DNA of 64,000 bases from Avena insularis. Lineage: Eukaryota > Streptophyta > Magnoliopsida > Poales > Poaceae. The notes beneath the pieces were generated by a model, which was not told the DNA's origin, searched no databases, and was given only the letters and a program-made list of their open reading frames with translations. Positions within the stretch are counted from its first letter, which is position 1. The number at the start of each line of letters is the position of its first letter. Position numbers and translations under genes: made by a program. Shown one piece after another: positions 36,687 through 47,640 of the stretch. The DNA lies in NCBI GenBank assembly GCA_023614405.1, contig CM042694.1:482705392-482769391 (forward strand), in the 5' to 3' direction.

Positions 36687-38119
36687 TGATGACCCACAAG
36701 TATAGGGGGTGTATCGCAGTATTTTCGAGGGAAGTGAAACCCAATTTATTGATTCGACACAAGGGGAGCCAAAGAATATTTATAAGCCTTAACAACGGAG
36801 TTGTCAATTCAGCTGCACCTGGAGAACAATCTTGCTCACAACAGTTTATCAGTAGCAACAGTTTTGTAGTAGGAATAGCAAAGTAACAGCAGTAGTAAAG
36901 CAAAGACAGTAGTAACAAAAGCAGTAACAGTGGGATTCGAGTGCGGTAGGCATAGGGATGGATGGACGGGTGTTGCATGGACAAGACAATTCACATAACA
37001 ATCAGAACATAGGGCAATTGCAGATAAATAAGTTAAAGCATCCAAGTACTAGACAATCCTAGGCATGTGTTCCATATATAGTCATACGTGCTCGCAGTGA
37101 GAACTTGCACACCATCTTTTGTCCTGCCAGCCGGTTTGTAGCAGGGCCTCAAGGGAACTACTGGAAATTAAGGTGCTCCTTTTAATAGAGCACCGGAGCA
37201 AAGCATTAACACTCCGTGAACACATGTAATCCTCACATTAAAGCCATTCCCTTCCGGTTATCCCGATTTCTGTCACTTCGGGGCCATAGGTTCCGGACAA
37301 CAAAGTGTGTATACAACTTGCAGATAAGACCAAAAACAATACTATCATAACGAATCAATAACATGTTCAGATCTGAAATCATGGAACTCGGGCCCTAGTG
37401 ACAAGCATTAAGCACAACAAGTCGCAACAAAGTCATAAAGCACTAATAAAAGATACTAGGCACCATGCCTAACAATCTGATGCCATTACATGAACGATCT
37501 CATCCAATCCCTACCATCCCCATAGCCTACAACGGGGGATTACTCACTCATAGATGGGGGAAACATGGATGGTCGATGGCGATGATGGTGGAGATCGATG
37601 GAGATGGCTCTAGGGGCACTTCCTCGTCCCGACAGGGTGCCGGAACAGAGAATTTTTGTCCCCCGAATCTCCCCTTCGGTGGTAGCGGCGCTGCGGAACT
37701 TCTTCTGGAAAAACGTCAAACCCCCCAGAGTTTTTAGGTCAAAAGGCTTCTTATAGACGAAGAGGGAGACTGAGGAGGTGCCTGGGGCCACCACACCATG
37801 CCCTGGCACGGCCAGGCCCAGCCCGCGCCTGGGGGTGTGGACAGTCCCTGGCCCTCCTCCGTCTCGTATTCTGGCTCCTGGAGTCTTCTGGAAAAATAGG
37901 CACGTTGGCTTTTGTCCCGTCCAATTCCGAGAATATTCATTTTCTGACTTTCCTGGAACCAAAAACAGCAGAAAACAGGCAGCTGGCACTGTGGCTCTTG
38001 TTATTAGGTTAGTCCAAGAAATCATATGAAAAGTACTCCAAAGTGTGGACAAAACACAAGAAAGTGGATAAAAGCAAGCATGGAGCATCAAAAATTATAG
38101 ATACATTTGCAATGTATCA
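36687..38119 (-). repeat. E3 5' LTR (right copy)
   Basis: This 1433-bp partner of the left LTR is followed by the duplication GGGAC. It has a few small indels relative to the left copy, for example near 37610-37640. Confidence 0.9.
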
Positions 38120-38124
38120 GGGAC

Positions 38125-38214
38125 CACTGATGCAGCTGGAGCCCATAGAAGCAAAGGAGGCCCCTGAAGAAAGGATGCAGGGGCAAAGAAAGACCGCGGA
38201 TGATGAACGCTAGG
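38125..38214 (-). pseudogene. Tat1 antisense gene, 90-bp island between E3 and E4
   Basis: The minus strand reads RGLSLPLHPFFRGLLCFYGL then QLHQWS, which joins in frame to PNSILHI across E3 and to VMF across E4. FFRGLLCFYGLQLH is a conserved part of the Tat antisense domain. The upstream border is the E4 target duplication. Confidence 0.8.
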
Positions 38215-38219
38215 AACAT

Positions 38220-39813
38220 TGATGCACTCGACGATCGACGTAGAGCTTGTTGGGAACCCCAAGAGGAAGGTATGATGAGTACAGCAGAAAGTTTTCCCTC
38301 AGTTATGAAACCAAGGTTTAATCGAACTAGTAGGAGCAAGGAAACACCCCAAAGGTGTTACTAGCTGAGCTTTGGCAGGGCGCACTACCGGTGCTAGTAG
38401 CAACATGGAGACCTGCACAACACAACCATAGAACTTTGTCCCCAACTTGCGATGAGGTTGTCAATCTCACCGTGTTTTGCGGAAAACAAAGGATTAAACG
38501 TATCGAATGGAAAGAAGTAAAAGTTAGGAGAAAGTAAACACAAAGCAGTAAAAGATTGTAGATTGTATGTAAAAGACAAGGACCGGGATCCATAGTTCAC
38601 TAGAGGTGGCTCTCCTTAGATAGATAACATGCTGGGTGAACAAATTACAGCGGGGCAATTGACAAACACCGAGAAAGCAATACATGCATATACTAATCAT
38701 CTTGACTCCTTTGAGACTTGATTGGGCAATACAACATCATACATAGACCGCCATCCAGCTGCATCTATGACTAATAATCCACCTTCAGGTTATCATCCGA
38801 ACCCCCTCTAGTATTAAGTTGCAAGCAACAGATTATTGCTTTACGAACTGCGTGTAAGGTAAACAATACAATTGTTCTATGAACAAAGGATCGTTGTTTT
38901 CTCCCTAGTAGCAACAACACATCTAGTACCTTAGAGATTTCTGTCACTTCCCCAGATTACCAGAGGCATGAACCCACTATCGAGCATAAATACTAACTGT
39001 TGGAGTTGCTAGCATCTACTTGGCCAAGATAGCTACTAACAACGGAAAGCATGCAAGATCTCAAATAACAAAGACATGATAGAATCAATAATCAAACAGA
39101 AATAGCATCTCAATATCCATCGGATCCTCGCAAACACAACATGTATGGATTACAAATAGATGATCTTGATAATGAATGGAGCTCACAAGGTCTAAACATG
39201 AAAGCACAAAGGAGGAGAAACCAGCCATCTAGCTACTACATGGATCCGTAGTCCAAGGATGAACTACTCACGCATCACACCGGAGGCTTGCATGGTGATG
39301 AAGAAGGCCTCCAGGGTGAATTCCCCTCTCCGGCAGGGTGCCGGGAAGAGCTTCAGATCCCTCCCGATCTAGGGATGGAGATGACGACGGCTACAGACTC
39401 TTTCGTGGATTTTTTGATCGGGTACCTAGGGTTTTCGTCCCGAGGGCAACTTATAGGCGGAAGGAGAGGCCGAGGGGGTGTTGTGGTCAGCCAGACCACC
39501 CCCTGGCGCGGGCCAAGCCTGGCCGCGTGGCCAGGTGGTGTGGCTGGCCCCTCTCCGTCTTGTATTCTGGCACTTGATCCCTTCCGGAAAAATAGGCACT
39601 TTGGCTTTTGTCCCGTCCAATTCCGAGAATATTCATTTTCTGACTTTCCTAGAACCAAAAACAGCAGAAAAGCAGTACCGCACTGTGGCTCTTGTTAATA
39701 GGTTAGTCCAAGAAATCATATGAAAAGTACTCCAAAGTTGGAACAAAACACAAGAAAGTGGATAAAACCAAGCATGGAACATCAAAAATTATAGATACAT
39801 TTTCAATGTATCA
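38220..39813 (-). mobile_element. E4: solo LTR of an Athila-type element
   Basis: The 1594-bp sequence begins TGATGCACTCG and ends AATGTATCA, with a perfect duplication AACAT at 38215-38219 and 39814-39818. Its last 220 bases match the right end of the E3 LTRs (37890-38119), so it is a related family, while the rest differs. No internal region or second LTR is present, as expected after recombination between two LTRs. Orientation is inferred from the homology to E3. Confidence 0.88.
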
Positions 39814-39818
39814 AACAT

Positions 39819-40080
39819 CACCCGGAAACCAGCAGGAGGACAAGGAGTTACCTCGCCACCTGGCACTCGCGAGTCACCGACGACGGGAGACAGAACTCCA
39901 TCTTGACAAAGAAGATGGAGCTCGGATGATTTGATGATGGACGCGCGCCACGCACCATTGGTGACGCGGGTACCCGCGCCCTTCTTCTTCCTGTCAAAGG
40001 ACGGTGGGCTGCCCCTTCTTCTTGGCACCAGCAATGGGGGCGGTGGACTCAGCGGCGGCGCCTCCTTTCTTCTTCCCCAT
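39819..40080 (-). pseudogene. Tat1 antisense gene, first exon with start codon
   Basis: The minus strand starts at ATG 40078-40080 with MGKKKGGAAAESTAP. A frameshift or stop follows near 40008, after which another frame reads DRKKKGAGTRVTNGAWR and EVTPCPPAGFRVM. The basic start and the tryptophan/helix stretch fit the N-terminus of Tat antisense proteins. The frame is cut at 39819 by E4. Transcription would run from right to left, starting somewhere in 40081-41403. Confidence 0.65.
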
Positions 40081-41388
40081 CTTGTGGTGGCGGTGCGAGC
40101 GGAGAAAATAGCTCGGAAAAACGCGGAGTTGGGCCAGCGCCGCGAAGGGGACGAACTCTAGGAAGTAGAGAGCAGCAGCAATGGCGATGGAGGCACAAGA
40201 AGAGAAAGAGCAGATGGGAAATTACCGCAGCAGCGCTGCTACTTAACCCCCTGGCGGATGCAATCCAACGGCCAGCAGAAAACCTATTGGACGCGTGGCG
40301 CACAGCGCGATCAACACGTGGAGAGGCTAAAACATGAACCGTCCCCCACTACCTCCATTACGCGCGGAAATCGAGGAGGCGCAGTTAAAACGAAAGATTA
40401 CGCACGCCCGGTCAAATCAGGGTCAGAAAATGGGACCCACCGCTCGTCACGTCCCGTCAAAGCCGCTCACGCGGGCAACTGAGGTCATCACATTGCCAGC
40501 ACTGATGTCATCAAATTGAGCACTAGAAGACTTTGACTACTTAAGTCCTTGCTCGAGTCTTTAACTCCACCAAGCACTCGGGGGATACTCCCATAGGGAG
40601 CGCTGGTCGCGCACCCTACGATTTTCTTTTTTATGCAGGAATATGGACATTCAAAGCTTACCCAACCACTCAAATCTACGATTCAATGATGGATCATGGG
40701 TTACTCCCATAGGGAGCACTAGAAACAAATTTGACTGAAACAAGCAAACAAAAGACGACAGCAGTCGTGAAAGTTCTTTAGTCCCTGCCTGAGACTTCGA
40801 CTCAACCAGGCACTCGGGGGCTACTCCCATAGGGAGCACTGGTCGTGCACCCTATGATTATTTGTACATCATACTGTGTGTTGATAACATCCACACTCGA
40901 AGTCTATGGCGACACCGCCTCATATTTTTCCCTACAAAGAGATCGCGTCTCCTGGGTCACCCGAATCATCTCCGCGATGACAAAAAATTCGGATGCCACG
41001 CTTGCATCGTGAAGATAAGACCTGAATAAGGCCTAGCAACGCATTTGCTGCGCACTACCAGAAATATATCCGTGCCTACAGGTACGATGAACATGCCTTG
41101 ACGAACGCGTCGAGTTCTCACACCCTTATACTGGAATTCGACTCATGTAAGACCTCCGCGGCTTGCGTCAAAATATAGCAGCACTTTTCTGAATTCGAGT
41201 CCAGGAACTCGAGTTCGAGTAGATTGCGTTGTTTTTCCCTAAGGCGGTTAACTGATACCGTTGCATCGGTTAAATCAGGCACGCATATCAACAATCCCTA
41301 TGATATAGACAGAACACTCGAAAAAAATACTCAGTCATGCACTCGAAAGGTTGCATAAAGTCCCCAGTCAAATCTACGATTCCACTGG
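40081..41388. other. Tat1 region between the antisense gene and the 3' LTR, with repeated polypurine-like blocks
   Basis: No ORF is convincing. Three copies of a motif with core CTCCCATAGGGAGC occur at about 40572-40622, 40692-40730 and 40807-40857. Two of them are preceded by CACTCGGGGG. The region must hold the antisense promoter if that gene was expressed. Confidence 0.65.
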
Positions 41389-41403
41389 ACACTCGGGGGT
41401 TAC
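41389..41403 (+). other. Tat1 polypurine tract
   Basis: ACACTCGGGGGTTAC immediately precedes the 3' LTR and matches the upstream repeated blocks. Confidence 0.7.
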
Positions 41404-41890
41404 TGACATGGGTGTACCCTGCAGTTACTCGAGTTTGGTATATACGGTCTAGATACGGTGGAGGGCCACGGCGTTGCCACGGCCCGATGAAGACTTCAAG
41501 TGGCCCACGGACTCTCGATGACTTGCGAGACAAGAAGAAGTTTAAAGATAGAAAGTTTAAAGGGAAAACCCTAATCTGTAACAGACTCGACCTTCTACCC
41601 GAGACCTGGCCTATCTATATAAAGGCTAGGAGGGGGCGGTGAGGAGGACACACGCAACCCTAGTTTCCACAAATCTCGCTAGATTGCATCTGTGCGCCCC
41701 TGTAATCTTCGATTCCTCTAATAATTCCAAGAGCAGACAAGCAGGAGTAGGGACCTCTACGAGGCCTGAACCTGGGTAAACCTTGCGTCCCTGTGTGCTT
41801 GTTTGCTAGCCGATTGATACTTCCAGCGCTCCCTCCTTCTCCAAAACCCAAGTCCATAACAATGGGCATTTATGAGTTAAACCCTCGTCA
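41404..41890 (+). repeat. Tat1 3' LTR
   Basis: This 487-bp repeat begins TGACATGGGTG and ends CCCTCGTCA, so the ends are TGAC/GTCA inverted. A TATA-like TATATAAA lies at 41616-41623. The partner LTR is left of the window, so the target duplication (GTGGA at 41891-41895 would be one copy) cannot be checked here. Confidence 0.82.
41616..41623 (+). promoter_or_regulatory. TATA box of the Tat1 LTR
   Basis: TATATAAA lies 212 bases into the LTR, followed by a GC-rich start region. It is the likely core promoter of the element. Confidence 0.55.
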
Positions 41891-41948
41891 GTGGAGGAGC
41901 CACACCGGCCTTCAGCTTGGCATTGTGGAGATGAACTTGGTTAAAAAG

Positions 41949-43609
41949 CTATGAGAGTTTTATGTCCTCGGCTTCTTGGGCCTCTTCTTCAGAAGTGATG
42001 TTTCGGCTCTCCAAGCATTGTTGAGCCAACTTCTGGATTTCCTTTACAGTTTTCCGAGTAATGCCAAGCTTGGCAAGACCCGAATTGCTCAATAGGTTAT
42101 CCGCGAAAACCTCTGCTGAGGGATCATTACCCTTTGAGGGTTCACCCTTATCAGTTACTGAATCACTCATGGTGACCTCGGTTTGCGAGCCAAGGATCGC
42201 TGGCTCAGAGTGCTGAGACAGATCTTCTGCAGCACGAGGAGATGAAGTAACCACTAGTGCTGTAGAAGGCGTTGGGGTAGGAGTCGGAGGTGGAGCAGCA
42301 GGCGAAGTCAAAGTTAGCTTTGACTAGCGCAGGGGCTTTGTCGAGGTTCTCTTCCCCTTGCCCTTGATGAGCTGTTTAGCTCTAAAGAAGTGACATTTCA
42401 ATATCGTTACGCTTCAGAAAGAATGTGAGATAAAAATATAAAGACCTAGTGAGGAAAGTTTACCTCTTCACAACAGGCACTTCTTTCGTGCCGATAGAAA
42501 CAGTTGGGGTTTTGCGTTTCCGGCTAAACGCCTCCGCCAGAAGTATAAGTTCTCCTTCCCCCTAAGGATCCGGATCCTCAGGTGGATATCCCTCGAGAGG
42601 AGAAAGCTCTGACTTGGGGAGGTCAGCAAGCTGAACGAAGTATCATCTCAGTATTGCAGGAAAAAACTATAACAAAGTACATATAAGCACATATTCGAAT
42701 ACAAGAGTAACAGCTAGAAAACTTACTGGTGTCACAGGATCATCAGCCGTATACTTGTCTAGAGAGAGATCTGGAATCTTCCTCTCGACCCACTCTTTGA
42801 TCAGCCATCTAATCTAGGACTCGTATTCCTTGTCCAGGATTGATCGCGAGCAGATCCTGAGGGAATCTGTCCTACTCTTGGTGATTGAATGCATGAGTCT
42901 GTCACCATGGTGTTGGAGGGGTTGGATCCGGCACGCCGGCTAGCAGTGAATCAAATCGGATCCTTTCAGACCCTTGTACTTCATCAGGTACTCAATCCGC
43001 CTCTTGGCGAGAAGCAAATCGTCGGTGAGAGCCGGAGCTTCCACATCCCAGGACTCTTGGGGCGTGGCAGCGCCATCAACGAAAGTCGGCAAAGCATGTT
43101 CTTTGCCGGGAGCCGATCTGTCCTTGTGATAAAAGAACGTGGATGGCCATTTCGTCACAGAATCACTAGCCTTAATATTAGGATAGACCCAATCTCTCCT
43201 AACAGTTAGGCTAAGAGTTCCGATAATGTAAGGATTACCGGAAGTGATAGAATTTCTCCGTGTACCAAAGTACTACCAGAATAGAACAAGACTTGGCCTA
43301 ATTCGGAGATACCCCTCACACAAAGATGCATAACCGCTCATTTCTAAGATTGAGTTCGGGGGAGGTGTGGAGTTGAACTCCGTAGTAATCTATGACCTCG
43401 AAAAAGAAATCTGAGGGAGGAAAACTCAAACCTCTGTCGAGGTGAGTGCCGAAGTGCACCTGCTCGTCAGTGCGAGGGGTGGGATGGTTTGATTGAAGCT
43501 GCTCCGCCAGTCGCCGGCGCAGAGGAGACCTTCTTTCTCGATGATGTAGAGCTTCTCATCATCAAGGGCGCACGGATCCATACCCCGCGGAAGTTTTCCT
43601 TCTCCATCG
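41949..43609 (-). pseudogene. Tat2 antisense gene remains
   Basis: Fragments occur in order on the minus strand. From about 43590, after a frame change, the sequence reads MDPCALDDEKLYIIEKEGLL. A further fragment, FPPSDFFFEVIDYYGVQLH, lies near 43370. At 43158-42940 are FFYHKDRSAPGKEHALPTF and RRIEYLMKYKGLKGSD. At 42311-41949 a serine/proline-rich C-terminal part contains AKLGITRKTVKEIQKLAQQC. The order and the DFFFEVIDYYGVQLH motif (compare HPFFRGLLCFYGLQLH in Tat1) support the same gene type. Several frameshifts and stops break it. Confidence 0.6.
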
Positions 43610-44221
43610 CTGCAGAGGTCGCTGCCGTGGTCGCCACCATTCCGGATGAAGAGGCTTCGGCCATTTTGTGGACGGAGGAGACCATAGATGGGCGGCGCTG
43701 TGTGGTTGGAGGAGGGAGCGGAGGAGCTTGCGCGTGGTGGTGTTGGGAGGAAGGAGAAGGTAATAGCGCTGGTGAGGAAGGAAAAGGAGATCTTGACCCC
43801 TTATATCCCTTACCTGCGCCAAGATTTGGGCAAAATGAACAGTAACCATGCCACACGTCATGGAAGGATCTAGGTAACCTCCTCGCGAGGATTACGTTGC
43901 CACGATCTCCGCGCACACATTAAAACAGCGCCTCGGTTCCGTGACAGGCGGACCCACCAACGGTCGTGCTGACAGGAATGTCTGTCAGTGATGTGACTTG
44001 ACCTTGACTGATGTTAGGTTACGTCAGAGACCAAGTTCTGACTTAGTTTGAATTTCAAGCTGGAAATCTGAATGAAGTACTCATAGGTCTGACTCGTTTT
44101 GAGACTCGGATCCTACCCTTTCTTTTGAGTTTCAGGAATCCTTCAAGATTTTGCAAGCCAAAGATGAATCAAACTAGACGATGAAATCCGACTCTGGATC
44201 TTGGAGGCTTCTGTGGGCTGC

Positions 44222-44736
44222 TGTTGGGGATATACTTTCCGAGTATCCTCACTGTGCCTCGCTGACCAGGGTGGACCACTTCGGGTTAGAGTTTTGCTTC
44301 ACGGGAGGCCCAGTCAGAGAGAAGAGACGGAGTCCAGTCTGGTTACGGGAAGGCCCAGAAGACTTACCGACATAGGCTTGTATAGTTACTTATAGTCCAA
44401 GATGTACTCTGTAACCGACTCATAGTCGTAGCCGGATAGGTCTCTCTTGTAAACCCTAGGCCGAATATCTATATAAGTCGTCCTAGGGACCAGCCTTTAG
44501 GGCACCCCACAATAGTCTACAATCTTGACTCGTATAGATGAAACCCTTGTAACCCATATTCTGACTCTGCCGTATTACTGGATTACTAGCAAGAGTAGGA
44601 TCCGTCTACCGTCGGCGGATTCAAACCTGGGTAAACTTGTGTGCTCACCGTCCCGAAATATAGTACGTCTCACACTTCCCTCTTCCACACGCCTCGAGGA
44701 CCCCCTCATGGCGTACTTGTCCTCAATCCGATGACA
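44222..44736 (+). repeat. Tat2 3' LTR
   Basis: This 515-bp repeat begins TGTTGGGGATATAC and ends CCGATGACA. TATATAAG at 44470-44477 fits a core promoter. The end is judged from the TGT/ACA pairing; no second copy is in the window. Confidence 0.7.
44470..44477 (+). promoter_or_regulatory. TATA box of the Tat2 LTR
   Basis: TATATAAG lies in the middle of the LTR, comparable to the placement in the Tat1 LTR. Confidence 0.5.
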
Positions 44737-46549
44737 AACCGAACAAATCCTTAGCCTCATAGATCAATGGATCCTGAACATGTAGAGTATCATCCAACAA
44801 CTTCGGCGTGTCTTGGCCAGTGGCGGTTGGATGATGGTATCAAGCATGTTCTGGTCAAAGGTTATTCCACTTTGATGTTCTGAGCTTACGGTGAGAGAAC
44901 TACGTTTTCATAACTCACATTACAAGGGTGCTACACCTTGTTAATACACTTTGATGTAACATGTGTACACATGTATTGTAAGGTGACAAAACCTATATAT
45001 GACCAACGATCTCCTGAAAAGGACGTCATGAGGTTGATCTTGTAACTTTTGAAGTAATATACTCAGGCGAGGAGCCAGTCCTGTACAGATTGTAAAAGAA
45101 AGGTGTTACTAGATTCTCAGCTATGGTGGTGGGTGACCTATGAGTTTCCGAAGTATCATCCAGCTTAGTTCAATAGGTTCATTTTGGTTTTATGTAGCTT
45201 CTTCATGGAGTCGTCGTGGAACAACAAGTGCGACGTAAAATTATACAAACATCTACTTCGAAGAACCTTGATGCAACTTTCGATTTTTGGTTTTTATTTC
45301 AGTTTGTTCTATTTGACATATTTTGTTAACTAATGAGTGATTTTGAATCGCTCCCTAGGAAATTATTATACTACTAACTGATACCATTGAATTCTCAGAG
45401 CAAGCACATCTTTAGGGAGAATCAACGACGACCATTGATACAACTCTAGCTACATGTATGAGGAGACGCGACATGTCCTTGCGTCATTATCGATCTTCTC
45501 CAATCTTCCACTTCAACTATGGGTTAGTAGGCGTTGACTATTTAGGTCAAACGACAGCCGCCCATGGCTTACATCTCAAACAACCTAAACAAAGTAGTAG
45601 TAGTATCAAACATCCATCCCTTTTAACTTTTTGACAATGTTGTCTATACACAGTAGTGCGTACTACGCGCTAGTGTGCCGGACGACGCATTTATAGGCGC
45701 CTAGCGCGTTGATCTGTCAGGCCAGTCCAGTCGCCTTCAGGGATAGCAATCAGACGTCCAACACAAGTATCGGAGGGTTAATGGCCATCAACAGGATGAT
45801 CAAACCAACCGAATATTACACTGTTTGAAGGTCGCGTCGCGTCGCCTTTCAGCCATGCATCCGATCCTCCCTGTGCGCGTGCGGCTAGACGCCAAGCAAG
45901 GGGTGACAGCTATTTTGTGGTACCCTCACCTGATTATGGGCTGTCCATTCTCTCCTGTCCAACGGTTTAGAATAATTTATACTGTTATTTTAAAATTTTA
46001 AAATCATATTTATGAGTTTTAAAAAATTAAAAATTTTAGACGTAGCCCATGATTTATCCCACAAGCATGCAAAATATTAATTTCAAATAGTTTGTATTCT
46101 AAGCTGTAAAAAATGACAAGAATAGATATGTGCAAGTATGTTTTTAAATCTCCAAATTTTATTGATCCATTTGGGAGTAACAAAAACATCACTTTTTAAG
46201 GTTTTTGTCTGCGTTTCACTTAATAATTGTTATAGCACAGTGCTTCATGGTATAACGGTTGGATCAAAAGAAGGTACAATGAACAAATAAGTTTTATAGA
46301 CGTGTCTCATTTGATTTCTATTTAGCATTGTTTTCCAAGATTCGATTAAATCTTGGTCTACTAGGGAAAAAGCTACTATACTGCATCTGTAAATATGGAT
46401 AGAATGTATCAACCACCATATAGAGAGTGAGAACCAAAAGCCAAACTCGAGTGGAAAAATTAAAAGTGTTTTTCTTGCCATCAAAAGTGAGAAAGGAGAA
46501 GTGAGGAATAACCCATCTATCTTGCACTATGTCCTAGTTGCAAGAGACT
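44737..46549. other. Unassigned spacer
   Basis: About 1.8 kb with no coding sequence or repeat that I recognise. A GC-rich island near 45655-45910, with ATTTATAGGCGC and GCGTCGCGTCGCC, is flanked by AT-rich DNA at 45960-46200. Confidence 0.5.
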
Positions 46550-47640
46550 AGCGCAAGGGACTAATTTTGCAAGAATTCAAGGGTGTGTTTCCCGAAAAAC
46601 TACCTCATGGGCTACTTCCTCTTTGCGGAATTGAGCATCACATCAACCTCATCTCTAACGCACCTCTACCAAACCGCGCTGCTTACCACGTGAGCCCGAA
46701 AGATACGAAGGAGATCGAACACCAAATTCACCACCTCCTCTCCAAACGTTTGATCCAAGAAAGCATGAGCCTTAGTGCGGTACCCGTGATTCTTGTCCCG
46801 AAAACGGATGAGGCATTACAGTTGTGCATGGGCTATCGTCCAATCAATGCTATCATTGTGTGTTATCGACATCCAATACCATGTCTTGATGATATGTTTG
46901 ATGAGTTGAGTGGAGCCACTATTTTCTCAAAATTGATCTTCGTAGTGGTTACCATCAAATACACATGGCTAAAGGTGATGAGTGGAAAACCGCGTTCAAG
47001 ACCAAACTTGGTCTCTATGAATCGTTGGTCATGCCTTTTGGCCTATCTAATGCCCCATCCACATTCATGCGCCTTATGAGTCACATTTTGAGATCTCTCA
47101 TTGGAAAAGGTGCAGTAGTTTACTTTGATGATATACTTGTTTATAGAAAGTTACTTTAAGAGCATGCCATACATGTTAAGCATGTTTTGCAAATCCTTTG
47201 AAATGAAAAACTATATACTAATCTTTCCAAGACATTTTTCTAAATACAAGTTGATTTTTCTTGGTTTTTTTGTCTCTTCAAATGGTATTGAAGTCGATAC
47301 TTCTAAGGTCAAAGACATACGAGATTGGCCTATTCCCACAAATGTGAGTGAACTTCAAAGTTTTCATGGGTTGGCCGGTTTCTATCGTTGATTTGTGAAA
47401 TATTTCTCTACTATTGCTTGTCCTCTCAATGATTTGACCAAAAAGAATGTCTCCTTCGTGTGGGGCAAAGCACAACAAAAGCTTTTGATAAGCTTAAAAA
47501 TAGGCTAACCGAAGCACCTTTCTTGCTTTACCAGATTTCACAAAAACTTTTTAAGATAGAGTATGATGTAGTGGTATTAGCATTGGAGGAGTTCTTATGA
47601 AAAATGGACATCATATTGCGTACCATAGAGATAAACTTGA
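46550..47640 (+). pseudogene. Chromovirus reverse transcriptase/RNase H fragment (CRM/Reina-like)
   Basis: The frame opens with LQEFKGVFPEKLPHGLLPL and CGIEHHINLI, typical of the start of the RT region in chromoviruses of the CRM/Reina type. It shifts near 46960 to [17 protein letters not shown], then [16 protein letters not shown] and the catalytic [10 protein letters not shown]. After a stop at 47157-47159 and further shifts come VSELQSFHGLAGFYR and a scrap of RNase H (SGIGIGGVLMKNGHHIAYH) at about 47570-47625. Gag, protease and integrase are missing, and the right end stops abruptly at the CACTA sequence. Confidence 0.8.

Larger units (their letters stand above)
30914..38119 (-). mobile_element. 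E3: second Athila-type (WHAM/Sabrina-like) LTR retrotransposon lacking gag and pol
   Basis: LTRs at 30914-32335 and 36687-38119 begin TGATGACCCACAAG and end GTATCA, with a perfect target duplication GGGAC at 30909-30913 and 38120-38124. The primer site lies beside the right LTR and the polypurine tract beside the left one. Inside are one 356-residue ORF of unknown function at the gag position and a scrap of protease. There is no RT, RNase H or integrase. The non-coding 3' half is similar to that of E1. It interrupts the Tat1 antisense gene. Confidence 0.9.
1..41890 (+). mobile_element. Tat1: Tat-lineage Ty3/gypsy LTR retrotransposon, 5'-truncated by the window, with four nested insertions
   Basis: The coding order gag, protease, RT, RNase H, second (archaeal-type) RNase H, integrase, then a gene on the opposite strand before the 3' LTR is the known layout of the Tat lineage (Grande, RIRE2 and relatives). 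The 5' LTR and start of gag lie left of the window. Insertions at 4287-12349, 13144-26589, 30914-38119 and 38220-39813 each carry a 5-bp target duplication. Removing the first two rejoins the pol reading frame codon for codon, which shows that the pieces are one element. About 11.6 kb of Tat1 sequence remains. Many in-frame stops and two frameshifts make it non-functional. Confidence 0.9.
41891..44736 (+). mobile_element. Tat2: 3' part of a second Tat-lineage element
   Basis: The sequence right of the Tat1 LTR has the same plan as the 3' part of Tat1: remains of an antisense gene on the minus strand, then an LTR. The LTR differs from that of Tat1, so it is another family. Tat1 probably inserted into the antisense region of Tat2, but the left half of Tat2 is outside the window, so this is inference. 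Confidence 0.7.

Noticed and set aside
37540..38091. 183-codon minus-strand ORF
   Set aside because: E3 LTR sequence, frameshifted in the other LTR copy (31921-32307).
38248..39813. Alternative E4 start at TGTTGGGAACCCC
   Set aside because: That border gives no target duplication (GAGCT versus AACAT), whereas a start at 38220 gives a perfect AACAT pair.
42889..43209. 106-codon plus-strand ORF
   Set aside because: The minus strand here carries antisense-gene motifs of Tat2; this is its shadow.
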